DNA of 64,000 nucleotides from Streptomyces sp. NBC_00341 (GCF_041435055.1 NZ_CP108002.1:2604001-2668000), one strand, 5' to 3'. Positions 27,554-36,396 are shown, counted from the stretch's first letter. Notes: generated by a model from the sequence alone, not told the origin. Numbers and translations: made by a program.

Positions 27554-28501
27554 ATGCGCAGTCCTGCCCGCCTCGTGACCGGCACCGCCGCCGCGGCCCT
27601 CGCCGCCGCCGCGCTCGGCCTCTGCGCCGCCGCCCCGTCGGCGTACGCGGACGAACCGGGCCCGCTGGAGATCACCCCGGCGAGCGCGGCCCCGGGCACC
27701 ACGGTCACCGTGAACACCAAGGCCTGCGGGAGCGACACCGGTGCGACGGGGGACGCCGGCTCCCTGGAGGCCTCGCGTTTCGCGCTGGCACCGGCCACCC
27801 TCAAGGAGGTCCTGGCCGGTTCGTTCCGGGTACCGGGCAATGTCGAGCCCGGCCCGTACAGCATCGACGTGGCCTGTGAGAACGGCAAGAAGGCCACCGG
27901 CGAGGTCGAGGTGGAGGCCGCCGGCACCACGGGCAAGGACGGCGCCGCCTCCCGGACGGCCCCGGCCCCGGACGGCTCCGACGACCGCTCCCCCGCGGAC
28001 ACCGGAGACTCCTCCGCGTACGACGCCCCGGCCGATTCCTCGGCCGCGGACTCCCCGGCCGCCGATGCGGGCGCCGACCCCTCGGGCTACGACTCGACGG
28101 GGCTCGACGAGGCCGAGGCCGCCGGTTCGGCCCTCGTGCCGGACTCCCCCACGGCTCCGGACCGGGGCACCTCCAGCGAGCGGCCGAGCCCGTCCGGGCA
28201 CGAGAGCTCCGGCACGCACGACAGCTCCGCCGGACGCGACAGTTCCTCGGACCAGGACAGCTCCGCGTCCCACGACAGTTCCGCCGGGCGCGACAGCTCC
28301 TCGGACCACGAGACCTCCCCCGGCCACCGCACCTCGGCCGCCCCCACCGCCCCTACGGGGCACGTCAAGACCGGTATCGGCGGCAGCGTCGGACCGGACA
28401 CCACCCAGATCGCGGCGGGCGCCGGCGTTCTCGCCGCGACCGCCGTCGGCGGAGCCTGGCTCCTGCGTCGCCGGGCGAGCGGCACGCAGGACGACAGCTG
28501 A
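27554..28501 (+). CDS. secreted surface protein with C-terminal anchor helix
   Basis: 315 residues. ATG 27554 follows GGAGGA. A Sec signal peptide (hydrophobic Ala-rich core, cleavage near AYADE at ~33) leads into a small beta domain (PLEITPASAAPGTTVTVNTKACG...VACENGKK, two Cys probably disulfide-bonded). A ~150-residue linker of Ser/Asp/Ala repeats (GRDSSSDQDSS, GRDSSSDHETS) follows, then GHVKTGIGGSVGPDT, a transmembrane helix and RRRASGTQDDS. This matches a Streptomyces family of long-linker wall or membrane proteins that sit next to a sortase. No classical LPXTG is visible. The sortase gene follows 101 bp downstream. Confidence 0.85.
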   Translation: MRSPARLVTGTAAAALAAAALGLCAAAPSAYADEPGPLEITPASAAPGTTVTVNTKACGSDTGATGDAGSLEASRFALAPATLKEVLAGSFRVPGNVEPGPYSIDVACENGKKATGEVEVEAAGTTGKDGAASRTAPAPDGSDDRSPADTGDSSAYDAPADSSAADSPAADAGADPSGYDSTGLDEAEAAGSALVPDSPTAPDRGTSSERPSPSGHESSGTHDSSAGRDSSSDQDSSASHDSSAGRDSSSDHETSPGHRTSAAPTAPTGHVKTGIGGSVGPDTTQIAAGAGVLAATAVGGAWLLRRRASGTQDDS

Positions 28502-28602
28502 CGGAGATTTCCACCTCTCCGTACCGCCTGGTTCCCGTCCCGGTGGCCCAGCGCCACCGGGACGGGACCGCAACATCCACCTTCGTCACCCGGAGGACGA
28601 CC

Positions 28603-29226
28603 GTGTCCCAGAAGGCCAAGGGCTGGCTGCTCGTCGTCGCGGCGCTGGCCGGTGTCTGGCTGATCCGGAACGGCGCCGACACCCGGCTGACCCCGCCGGG
28701 CCCGGCCTCCGCCGAGGCCTTCGCCGCCGGACCGGAACTGCTCCCGGGATCACCGGTCGCCGCGCCCCTGCGCCCCTCGGCCCCCGTCCGCATCCGGATT
28801 CCCGCCATCCGGGTGGACGCCCCGATGATGCGGCTCGGGCTCGGCCCCGACGGCAGCCTCGATGTGCCTCCGGCCGGGAACACCGACATCGTCGGCTGGT
28901 ACAAGGACGGCACCCCGCCGGGCGCCAAGGGCAGTGCGATCGTGGCCGGCCATGTCGACAACGCGCAGGGCCCGTCCGTCTTCTACGACCTCGGCTCACT
29001 GAAGAAGGGCAGCACCGTCGAGGTGGACCGGCAGGACGGCCGCACCGCCGTCTTCGCACTCGACGCCATCGAGGTCTACGACAGCAAGGACTTCCCCGAC
29101 AAGCGGGTGTACGGGTCCTCCGGACACGCCTCGCTGCGGCTGATCACCTGCGGCGGCGGATTCTCCGAGTCGACGGGTTACGAGGGCAACGTGGTGGCGT
29201 ACGCACACCTCACCTCGGTGCGCTGA
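28603..29226 (+). CDS. class E/F-type sortase
   Basis: 207 residues; GTG 28603 after GGAGGA. An N-terminal signal-anchor helix (WLLVVAALAGVWLI) is followed by a Pro/Ala linker and the sortase beta-barrel. Catalytic His117 is in VAGHVDN and Cys183 in LITCGGG. The single N-terminal anchor and the ITCGG active-site form are typical of Streptomyces sortases of this branch. It lies next to the surface protein with the GHVKTGIGGS motif, its likely partner, although that protein lacks a recognisable LPXTG-type sorting signal. Confidence 0.88.
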   Translation: MSQKAKGWLLVVAALAGVWLIRNGADTRLTPPGPASAEAFAAGPELLPGSPVAAPLRPSAPVRIRIPAIRVDAPMMRLGLGPDGSLDVPPAGNTDIVGWYKDGTPPGAKGSAIVAGHVDNAQGPSVFYDLGSLKKGSTVEVDRQDGRTAVFALDAIEVYDSKDFPDKRVYGSSGHASLRLITCGGGFSESTGYEGNVVAYAHLTSVR

Positions 29227-29247
29227 GCCCCGGCCGCGCTCCGGCGC

Positions 29248-30036
29248 TCACGCGTTCCACTGGTCGAAGGCGAGCTTCGCGACCAGCGAGAACACCACGA
29301 CCAGCAGCACCCCCCGGACGAACTCGCTGCCCCTGCTCAACGCCATCCGCGCCCCGACCAGGCCGCCCGCCAGGTTGAACACCGCCATCAGAGCGGCCAG
29401 CTGCCACATCACGTTGCCCTGGTAGGCGAACATCGCCAGCGCGCCGCCGTTGGTGCAGACGTTGACGATCTTCGCGGTGGCCGAGGCCGTCACCAGATCC
29501 AGGTGGAGCACCGCGGTCAGCGCCAGCACCAGGAAGGTACCGGTGCCCGGCCCGAACAAGCCGTCGTACAGGCCGATGCCGCCGCCGACCAGGACGATCG
29601 CGGTGACGGTACGGGCCCGGGTGAGCTGCGGAGCCGTACCGTCCTGCGCCGCCCTGCCGAACCGGGGCCGCAGCATCACGAACGCCGCGACCGCCAACAG
29701 CACCACCATGATCACCGGACGGAGCACCTCGCTGCTGATCCCGGCGGCGAAGAAGGCACCGGTCATCGATCCCGCCAGGGCCGCGAGGCCGATCCGCAAC
29801 GCCGTGCCGACCTTCACCGGCGCCTTGCGGGCGTAGGCGACGGCGGCGCCCGACGTGCCGACGATGGCCACCGCCTTGTTGGTGCCGAGGATGTGCGCGG
29901 CGGGGACGTGCGGCAGTCCCAGCAGCATTGCGGGCAGCAGAAGCAGTCCGCCGCCGCCGACCACCGCGTCGATCCAGCCGGCCGCGCCCGCGGCGAGGCA
30001 CAGCACGACGAGGGTGGTCACGGTTATGTCAGGCAT
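29248..30036 (-). CDS. TauE/SafE-family membrane permease
   Basis: 262 residues with about eight hydrophobic helices. The N-terminal GWIDAVVGGGGLLLLPAMLLGLP and the internal repeat GGGIGLYDGLFGPGTGTFLVLAL are the duplicated TauE/SafE signature. LGTNKAVAIVGTSGAAVAY is also typical. Family members export sulfite, sulfonates or organic anions. It is convergent with the sortase gene (22 bp apart) and divergent from nirBD. A link to sulfite/nitrite metabolism through its neighbour is possible but unproven. Confidence 0.88.
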   Translation of the reverse strand: MPDITVTTLVVLCLAAGAAGWIDAVVGGGGLLLLPAMLLGLPHVPAAHILGTNKAVAIVGTSGAAVAYARKAPVKVGTALRIGLAALAGSMTGAFFAAGISSEVLRPVIMVVLLAVAAFVMLRPRFGRAAQDGTAPQLTRARTVTAIVLVGGGIGLYDGLFGPGTGTFLVLALTAVLHLDLVTASATAKIVNVCTNGGALAMFAYQGNVMWQLAALMAVFNLAGGLVGARMALSRGSEFVRGVLLVVVFSLVAKLAFDQWNA

Positions 30037-30120
30037 GATCGCGACCCTAAGGAAACGGCACGTGTCGCGTCCAACCCGTTCTCCCCCTCACAGACCGCCG
30101 CCTCCGGCGCTGAGCGCAAG

Positions 30121-30158
30121 GTTCCCCCCGGGAAACAGCGGGGAACCGGACGGGTAAC
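30121..30158 (+). promoter_or_regulatory. GlnR-like operator upstream of nirBD
   Basis: Four pentamers at exact 6-bp spacing: GTTCC-n6-GAAAC-n6-GAACC-n6-GTAAC. The published Streptomyces GlnR site is gTnAC-n6-GaAAC repeated. The second pentamer is a perfect GAAAC, the fourth is one mismatch away, and the others keep G/T and C positions. It lies 93 bp upstream of the preferred nirB start. In S. coelicolor nirB is an established GlnR target, so nitrogen control is expected here. Confidence 0.7.
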
Positions 30159-30250
30159 ACCCACCGGACACGCTTCCCCTCATGAGCAGACAGGCCGGGC
30201 TCCCCCGCTCCGGCAGCTCCGCCCGCTCACCAACGACGGAGGCTTCCGAG

Positions 30251-32845
30251 ATGCCGGTGCCCACTTCCCCGACCGCCCGCGCCTCCCGTCCCGCGGCCGC
30301 GGCGACCCTTGTGGTCATCGGGCACGGGATGGTCGGCCAGCGGTTCCTGGAGGCCCTCGCGGAGCGCGGGCTGACCGGCGCGGCCGGCACCGCCAGGGTC
30401 GTCGTCCTCTGCGAGGAGCCGCGCGCCGCCTACGACCGGGTCCAGCTGTCCTCGTACTTCTCCGGGCGCACCCCGGACGAACTGTCGCTGGTCGAGCCCG
30501 GCTTCATGGAGCGGCACGGCTTCGAGCTGCGCCTCGGTGACCCGGCCGAGTCCGTGGACCGGGCGGCGCGCACCGTCACCGCGCGCTCCGGCGAGACCTT
30601 CGGCTACGACACGCTGGTCCTGGCCACCGGCTCCTACCCGTTCGTCCCGCCGGTCCCCGGGAAGGACACCGAGGGCTGCTTCGTCTACCGCACCATCGAG
30701 GACCTGCTCGCGATCGAGGAGTACGCGAGGACGGCGACGACCGGCGCGGTCGTCGGCGGCGGACTGCTCGGCCTGGAGGCCGCGGGCGCGCTGAAGGGGC
30801 TCGGCCTCGACACGCACGTGGTGGAGTTCGCGCCCCGGCTGATGCCGGTGCAGGTGGACGAGGGCGGGGGCGCGGCGCTGCTGCGCACCATCGAGAACAT
30901 GGGCCTGACCGTGCACACGGGTGTCGGCACCCAGGAGGTGACGGCGGGCGAGGACGGCTCGGTGAACGGCATGTCGCTCTCCGACGGCTCCGCGCTGGCC
31001 ACGGATCTGGTGGTCTTCTCGGCCGGGGTACGGCCCCGCGACCAGCTGGCCCGGGACTGCGGTCTGGCGGTCGGGCAGCGCGGCGGAATCGTCGTGGACG
31101 AGGAGTGCCGCACCTCCGACCCGGCGGTCTTCGCGATCGGTGAGTGCGCGCTCGCCCCGGACGGCCGGGTGTACGGGCTGGTGGCGCCGGGCTACGAGAT
31201 GGCGCAGACGGCGGCCGGGGTGATCGCGGGCGGGAAGGCGTCGTTCACCGGTGCCGACATGTCGACGAAGCTGAAGCTGCTCGGGGTGGACGTCGCGTCC
31301 TTCGGTGACGCGCACGGCACCTCGGAGGGCTGCCTCGACGTGGTGTACGCGGACTCCCGCTCCGGCGTCTACAAGAAGCTGGTGATCGGCCAGAACGGCA
31401 CGCTGCTGGGCGGGGTGCTCATCGGGGACGCAGACCAGTACGGCATGCTGCGGCCGATGACGGGCACCGTCCTGCCGGTCGCCCCCGAGCAGCTGGTACT
31501 GCCCGCCGGTACGGGCGGTCCGGCCGTCCTCGGCCCGTCCGCGCTGCCCGACGACGCGGTGATCTGCTCCTGCCACAACGTGACCAAGGCCGCGGTCTGC
31601 GAGCACGGCACGCTGCCCGAGGTGAAGAAGTGCACCAAGGCGGGTACCGGCTGCGGCAGTTGCGTCAAGGTCATCGGGCAGCTGCTCCCGCAGAGCCAGG
31701 ACAAGGGCCTGTGCGGCTGCTTCCCGTACACCCGCGGCGAGCTGTACGAGATCGTCCGCGCCCTGGAGATCACCTCGTACGCCGAGCTGCTCGACTCGCA
31801 CGGCCGGGAGGCGGCCCGGGGCGGTGACGGCTGCGAGGTCTGCAAGCCGACGGTCGGCTCCGTCATCGCCTCGCTGGCGCCGACGGTCGGCGCGAGCGGC
31901 TATGTGCTGGACGGCGAGCAGGCCGCGCTCCAGGACACCAACGACCACTTCCTCGCCAACCTCCAGCGCAACGGCTCGTACTCGATCGTGCCGCGCATCC
32001 CCGGCGGCGAGATCACGCCGGAGAAACTGATCGTGATCGGCGAGGTGGCCCGGGACTTCGGCCTCTATACCAAGATCACCGGCGGCCAGCGCATCGACCT
32101 GTTCGGCGCCCGCGTCGAACAGCTGCCGCTGATCTGGACCCGGCTGGTCGACGCGGGATTCGAGTCGGGGCACGCCTACGGGAAGTCGCTGCGGACGGTC
32201 AAGTCCTGTGTGGGGCAGACCTGGTGCCGCTACGGCGTGCAGGACTCGGTGAAGATGGCGATCGACCTGGAGCTGCGCTACCGGGGCCTGCGCTCCCCGC
32301 ACAAGCTGAAGTCGGCGGTCTCGGGCTGCGCCAGGGAGTGCGCCGAGGCCCGCGGCAAGGACTTCGGGATCATCGCCACCGCCGGCGGCTGGAACCTGTA
32401 CGTGGGCGGCAACGGCGGAGCCACCCCGCGCCACGCCGACCTGCTCGCCCAGGACCTGTCCGACGCCGAACTGGTGCGCCTGATCGACCGGTTCCTGATG
32501 TTCTACATCCGCACCGCGGACCGGCTGGAGCGCACCTCCACCTGGCTGGACCGCATCGAGGGCGGACTGGACCACGTACGCGACGTCGTCGTGCACGACT
32601 CGCTCGGGCTCTGCGACGAGCTGGAGCGGCTGATGGCCGACCACGTCCGCGGCTACCGCGACGAATGGGCCGAGACTATCAACGACCCGGAGCGGCTGCG
32701 CCGCTTCGTCTCCTTCGTCAACGCACCCGACGCACCCGACCCGTCGGTGAGGTTCGTCCCGGAACGCGACCAGGTCAAGCCCGACCTGGACATCCTCGCC
32801 GGCCCGGTCCTCGCCGTCCGCACGCTCGAAGGGACCGCCTCATGA
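30251..32845 (+). CDS. nirB: assimilatory nitrite reductase (NADH), large subunit
   Basis: 864 residues from ATG 30251 (GGAGG at 30238-30242); an earlier in-frame ATG is at 30182. Domains in order: FAD/NAD(P)H pyridine-nucleotide oxidoreductase (VVIGHGMVGQRFLEAL; VVGGGLLGLEAAGAL), BFD-type [2Fe-2S] (Cys439, Cys441, then CTKAGTGCGSC), a second BFD-like Cys-rich segment, and the C-terminal siroheme/[4Fe-4S] nitrite reductase domain with Cys653, Cys659, Cys693 and Cys697. It reduces nitrite to ammonium in nitrogen assimilation. It is translationally coupled to nirD (ATGA overlap) and preceded by a GlnR-like site. Confidence 0.96.
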   Translation: MPVPTSPTARASRPAAAATLVVIGHGMVGQRFLEALAERGLTGAAGTARVVVLCEEPRAAYDRVQLSSYFSGRTPDELSLVEPGFMERHGFELRLGDPAESVDRAARTVTARSGETFGYDTLVLATGSYPFVPPVPGKDTEGCFVYRTIEDLLAIEEYARTATTGAVVGGGLLGLEAAGALKGLGLDTHVVEFAPRLMPVQVDEGGGAALLRTIENMGLTVHTGVGTQEVTAGEDGSVNGMSLSDGSALATDLVVFSAGVRPRDQLARDCGLAVGQRGGIVVDEECRTSDPAVFAIGECALAPDGRVYGLVAPGYEMAQTAAGVIAGGKASFTGADMSTKLKLLGVDVASFGDAHGTSEGCLDVVYADSRSGVYKKLVIGQNGTLLGGVLIGDADQYGMLRPMTGTVLPVAPEQLVLPAGTGGPAVLGPSALPDDAVICSCHNVTKAAVCEHGTLPEVKKCTKAGTGCGSCVKVIGQLLPQSQDKGLCGCFPYTRGELYEIVRALEITSYAELLDSHGREAARGGDGCEVCKPTVGSVIASLAPTVGASGYVLDGEQAALQDTNDHFLANLQRNGSYSIVPRIPGGEITPEKLIVIGEVARDFGLYTKITGGQRIDLFGARVEQLPLIWTRLVDAGFESGHAYGKSLRTVKSCVGQTWCRYGVQDSVKMAIDLELRYRGLRSPHKLKSAVSGCARECAEARGKDFGIIATAGGWNLYVGGNGGATPRHADLLAQDLSDAELVRLIDRFLMFYIRTADRLERTSTWLDRIEGGLDHVRDVVVHDSLGLCDELERLMADHVRGYRDEWAETINDPERLRRFVSFVNAPDAPDPSVRFVPERDQVKPDLDILAGPVLAVRTLEGTAS

Positions 32846-33261
32846 CCGCCCGGACGATGACCGAGACGACGACCGAGACGCCTACGGAGACACCTACCGA
32901 GACGACTACCGAGACGACGGAGACCGCGCGGGACATCCGGGTCGTCCGGCTCGCCGCCGGGGACGACTGGCTCGCCGTCTGCGACCGTTCGCTGCTCACC
33001 CCCGGCCGGGGCGTCGCGGCACTGCTCCCGGACGGCAGGCAGGTCGCGTTGTTCCTGGACCGCGCGGGACGTGCGTACGCGATCGACAACCGCGACCCGT
33101 TCACCGGGGCCTATGTCCTGTCGCGCGGTCTGGTCGGATCGGACGGCGGACAGCCGTTCATCGCCTCCCCGCTGCTGAAGCAGCGCTTCGACCTGGCGAC
33201 GGGCGCCTGCCTGGACGACGACGAGGTCACCGTCGCGGTCTTCGAGGTCCGGGCGGACTGA
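32842..33261 (+). CDS. nirD: nitrite reductase small subunit
   Basis: 139 residues. The C-terminal ~105 residues are the NirD Rieske-like fold (DDWLAVCDRSLLTPGRGVAALL, QVALFLDRAGRAYAIDNRDPFTGAYVLSRG), lacking the CxH Rieske ligands as usual for NirD. The first ~30 residues are a Thr/Glu repeat (TETTTETPTETPTE) made of ACCGAGACG-type microrepeats, an oddity that probably forms a flexible tail. The start overlaps the nirB stop by ATGA. Confidence 0.93.
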   Translation: MTARTMTETTTETPTETPTETTTETTETARDIRVVRLAAGDDWLAVCDRSLLTPGRGVAALLPDGRQVALFLDRAGRAYAIDNRDPFTGAYVLSRGLVGSDGGQPFIASPLLKQRFDLATGACLDDDEVTVAVFEVRAD

Positions 33262-33345
33262 ACGGCCTGAACGGGCTGGGTGACCGGGCGGGCCGGCGGA
33301 ACGGCCGCTTCCGGCCATCGTGCCGTCCGGTCGTACGCTTGATCC

Positions 33346-34275
33346 ATGACCCAGCGCCGGTACGCGAACGAGATCCCCGACCAGAGCGGCCGCACGGCCG
33401 TGGTGACCGGAGCCAACAGCGGTATCGGGCTGATCACCGCGCGGGAGCTGGCGCGACACGGCGCCCGGGTGCTGCTCGCCTGTCGTGACGAGCGGCGGGG
33501 CAAGGAGGCGGCGGCCCGCATCCGCGGCGCGGTGCCGGACGCGGACGTGGAGTTCGCCGAGCTGGATCTGGCCGATCTGTCGTCGGTACGGGAGTTCGCC
33601 GCGGCGTACACCCCGGACCGGCTCGATCTGCTGATCAACAACGCCGGGGTGATGGCCCTCCCGTACCGGCGGACCGCCGACGGTTTCGAGACCCAGTTCG
33701 GCGTGAACCACCTCGGGCACTTCGCCCTCACCGGGCTGCTGCTGCCGAAGCTGCTCGCCACCCCGGGCGCCCGGGTGGTGAGCGTGTCCAGCGGTCTCCA
33801 CGCGCTGTCCAACATCGACATGGGCGATCTCAACAGCGAGCGGAACTACCGCCGCTGGATCGCCTACGGCCGCTCGAAGACGGCCAACCTGCTGTTCGTC
33901 CACGAGCTGGCCCGGCGGACCGCCGCCATCGGCAGCGGGCTGGTCGCCGCCGCCGCGCACCCGGGCTACGCGTCGACCAATCTGCAGACGGCGGGCGTCC
34001 GGATGGAGAACCGCAGGGCGGCGGAACGGGTCATCGAGTTCGGCAACCGGATCATCGCCCAGCCGGCGGCCGCGGGCGCCCTGCCCACCCTGTACGCGGC
34101 CACCGCGCCGGGCGTCCGGCCCGACTCGTTCACCGGTCCGAGGCTGCTGGGGTGGCGCGGCGAACCGGCTCCGTCCTGGCGGGCGGGCTGGACGCTCAAC
34201 GACGTGGCGAGCGAGCGGCTGTGGGTGGCGTCGGAGCAGCTGACCGGGGTCACCTTCGCGGGCCTCGGGGTCTGA
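33346..34275 (+). CDS. short-chain dehydrogenase/reductase
   Basis: 309 residues. Cofactor loop TGANSGIG (residues ~21-28), NAG motif LLINNAGVM, catalytic Ser in VVSVSSGLHAL and YxxxK as YGRSK, with HPGY downstream. The pattern matches retinol-dehydrogenase-like SDRs (protochlorophyllide reductase/WWOX branch) common in Streptomyces. Substrate unknown. ATG 33346 has no strong ribosome binding site. It is monocistronic, facing the VOC gene across 25 bp. Confidence 0.9.
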   Translation: MTQRRYANEIPDQSGRTAVVTGANSGIGLITARELARHGARVLLACRDERRGKEAAARIRGAVPDADVEFAELDLADLSSVREFAAAYTPDRLDLLINNAGVMALPYRRTADGFETQFGVNHLGHFALTGLLLPKLLATPGARVVSVSSGLHALSNIDMGDLNSERNYRRWIAYGRSKTANLLFVHELARRTAAIGSGLVAAAAHPGYASTNLQTAGVRMENRRAAERVIEFGNRIIAQPAAAGALPTLYAATAPGVRPDSFTGPRLLGWRGEPAPSWRAGWTLNDVASERLWVASEQLTGVTFAGLGV

Positions 34276-34300
34276 TCCCCGAGGCCGCGGCCTCGGTGGG

Positions 34301-34711
34301 TCAGCCCTGGCCCTCGACGGCGGACGGGTCCATCCACACGACCTCCCAGATGTGGTGGTCGGGGTCCTGGAAGGACCGGCCGTACATGAAGCCGAGGTCC
34401 TGCGGCTCGTTGGCGGGAGAGCCGCCGGAGGCGAGCGCCGCGTCGGCCAGCTCGTCCACCTTCTCCCGGCTCTCCGCGCTGAGCGCGAGGATCACCTCGG
34501 TGGTCTTCGCGGAGTCCGCGATCTCCTTCTTGGTGAAGTCCTTGAAGCGCGGCTCCTCCAGCAGCATGGCGAAGATCGTGTCGCTAATGACGAGACAGGC
34601 GGTGTGGTCGTCGCTGAACTGCGGGTTGAAGGAGAATCCCAGCTTCCCGAAGAATCCCTTGGTCGTCTCCAGGTCCTTGACCGGCAGGTTCACAAAGATC
34701 ATCTGAGCCAT
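34301..34711 (-). CDS. VOC (glyoxalase/bleomycin-resistance) family protein
   Basis: 136 residues with two beta-alpha-beta-beta-beta modules: FVNLPVKDLETTKGFFGKLGF at the N-terminus and GRSFQDPDHHIWEVVWMD at the C-terminus, where the DPDHHIWE segment usually supplies a metal ligand. It resembles the PhnB/lactoylglutathione-lyase-like subgroup of unknown substrate. It lies downstream of the ArsR-type regulator on the same strand, 132 bp apart, and might be one of its targets. Confidence 0.87.
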   Translation of the reverse strand: MAQMIFVNLPVKDLETTKGFFGKLGFSFNPQFSDDHTACLVISDTIFAMLLEEPRFKDFTKKEIADSAKTTEVILALSAESREKVDELADAALASGGSPANEPQDLGFMYGRSFQDPDHHIWEVVWMDPSAVEGQG

Positions 34712-34843
34712 GGCTGTCTCACTCTCTCGGTAGGTCGATCCTGTGCGCGTCGTGTGAACGCGTTGACGACAGGTAGACGCCGGGGCCGCCGGAAACTCAT
34801 CGGTGCCGGACGGGGAATGTGCGCGAGCCGGATACCGCGCCGC

Positions 34844-35863
34844 TCACGACATGGCGAGCGGCGCGCCGCCCCGGAGCAGCGAGCCGCCCAGCGGGGTCAC
34901 CGTGTGCAGGACCGAGCTGCCGTGGCGCAGGGTGTGCACCAGGCCCGCCTCACGGAGCACACAGGCGTGCTGGCTGGCCGACGCCAGGGAGACCCCGGCC
35001 CGGCGGGCGAGCTCGCTGGTCGTGCAGCCGTCCCCGATGGTCCGCAGGACCGTCGAGCGGGTGTGGCCGAGGAGCCGGCCGAGCCAGGGGCCCGGTTCCG
35101 CGAAGACCGGGGCATCGGCGTGGCCGACCGGGTAGACGAGCACCGGCGGCAGCAGCGGATCGCGCAGGACGACCGGGGCGCCCCGGCAGAAGAACGACGG
35201 CTGGAGGAGCAGCCCCCGGCCGTCCAGACGCAGTTCGCGGTCGACCGGGTAGTCGGCCTCCAGCACCGGCGCCCGCCAGCGGATCACCGGCGGGAGCGAG
35301 GCGAGCAGCTCTTCCGGGCCACCGTCCAGCAGGGCGCGTCCCCGGACCGCGCGGTCGGCCTCGACGCTCGCCTGGACATGCGGCCAGTACGGTTCGACCG
35401 CGGCGCGGTGGTAGGCGCGCAGGGCCCCGATGAGGCGGCCCAGCGGCTCGGAGCGCCCTTCCCGCAGCGCGTCCAGCCGCACCGGCCGGACCGCCCGCCG
35501 GGCCGTGGCGGTACGACCGTCGGGGTGTCCCTCGGCGCCCAGCATCGCCAGTTCGGCCCGCAGGCGCTCGGCCGGGGTGTCGCGCAGGACCTCCGTCCCG
35601 GTGCCGAAATCCAGTGGTTCCGAACCTTCCTGAGAAGGCGTCAGGAAGTCCGGGAAATAGCCGCGCGGTGGAACCACGGCGGACAGCAGACGTACTTCAC
35701 CATTCAACCGGGGGCGGGTTTCCGTGCGCCATTTCCCGAACACCGTTGAAGCACGCCGGTCCCTCAGCCGGTGAAAACTGAGAATGGTCTCCCACAATGC
35801 GTCCGGCCCGGTGGCCATCCGCACCCTGGAAAGGTCCCACCCGGATATATGGATACGCAGCAC
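34844..35863 (-). CDS. ArsR-type winged-helix transcriptional regulator with large N-terminal domain
   Basis: 339 residues; GTG start 35863 (GGTGGGGG upstream). The DNA-binding domain is at the C-terminus: TSELARRAGVSLASASQHACVLREAGLV is the helix-turn-helix, followed by a wing (HGSSVLHTVTPLG). The N-terminal ~220 residues are a domain often seen in Streptomyces ArsR-like regulators (DUF5937-like, from memory). The regulated genes are unknown. The 530-bp upstream gap (35864-36393) is rich in hairpins but gene-free. Confidence 0.82.
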   Translation of the reverse strand: MLRIHISGWDLSRVRMATGPDALWETILSFHRLRDRRASTVFGKWRTETRPRLNGEVRLLSAVVPPRGYFPDFLTPSQEGSEPLDFGTGTEVLRDTPAERLRAELAMLGAEGHPDGRTATARRAVRPVRLDALREGRSEPLGRLIGALRAYHRAAVEPYWPHVQASVEADRAVRGRALLDGGPEELLASLPPVIRWRAPVLEADYPVDRELRLDGRGLLLQPSFFCRGAPVVLRDPLLPPVLVYPVGHADAPVFAEPGPWLGRLLGHTRSTVLRTIGDGCTTSELARRAGVSLASASQHACVLREAGLVHTLRHGSSVLHTVTPLGGSLLRGGAPLAMS

Positions 35864-36108
35864 CGAACCCCCACCCACTTGCACCTGCAATTCCCCCCGC
35901 GCAACAGTATGCGAACAGTCACACCACGTCACCACGGGGTTTCGGCCAGAGGTGAAACGTCTCGCCCCGACCTGGTGTCACCCGAAAGGCTGTACGACGT
36001 CGGGTTGCGATTCCAGAGCCACCGGAAGAGCGAGTGAAGGCCGTGGGGGGTTTCGCTCGTTCGGCGGCGGTCGGCAATGGTGCGGCTCCGTACCCGACGG
36101 GGGTAAGC

Positions 36109-36148
36109 GGGGTGCGGTTCATGGATGGGGATCCGTGAACCGCACCCC
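36109..36148. terminator. 18-bp hairpin with GGGG tetraloop
   Basis: Arms 36109-36126 and 36131-36148 pair over 18 bp with one G-U; the loop is GGGG. It lies midway between the ppdK 3' end and the ArsR start. It may be a second terminator behind ppdK or a leader structure. Confidence 0.6.
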
Positions 36149-36206
36149 GGTCCGTTCCGAACTATCTCTTTGCGCATTGAACGAAGCAATGGGCGGCGGA
36201 CATGAC

Positions 36207-36243
36207 GAGGCGGCGGCACCCCCGCACAGGGTGCCGCCGCCTC
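36207..36243 (-). terminator. ppdK terminator hairpin
   Basis: GAGGCGGCGGCACCC (36207-36221) and GGGTGCCGCCGCCTC (36229-36243) form a perfect 15-bp stem with a 7-nt loop, about 150 nt downstream of the ppdK stop codon on the minus strand. Confidence 0.75.
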
Positions 36244-36310
36244 CGGGGAATTCCGCGCCGGACGCCGGTCCGGTGAGGGTCGCCCCGACCGGCGGCCCCC
36301 GCGGAATGAG

Positions 36311-36396
36311 TGGTTCAGGTGCTCAGGTGGTTCAGATGGTTCAGGTCCTCAGATGGTTCAGGGTCCTCAGGCGGTTCAGGGTCCTCAGGCGGTTCA
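36311..36396. repeat. 18-bp degenerate tandem repeat abutting the ppdK stop codon
   Basis: About five units of GGTTCAGGGTCCTCAGGC and shorter derivatives (TGGTTCAGA) run up to and include the ppdK stop. On the coding strand every unit carries TGA, so the stop-codon region itself has been amplified. This is non-coding sequence. Confidence 0.8.
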
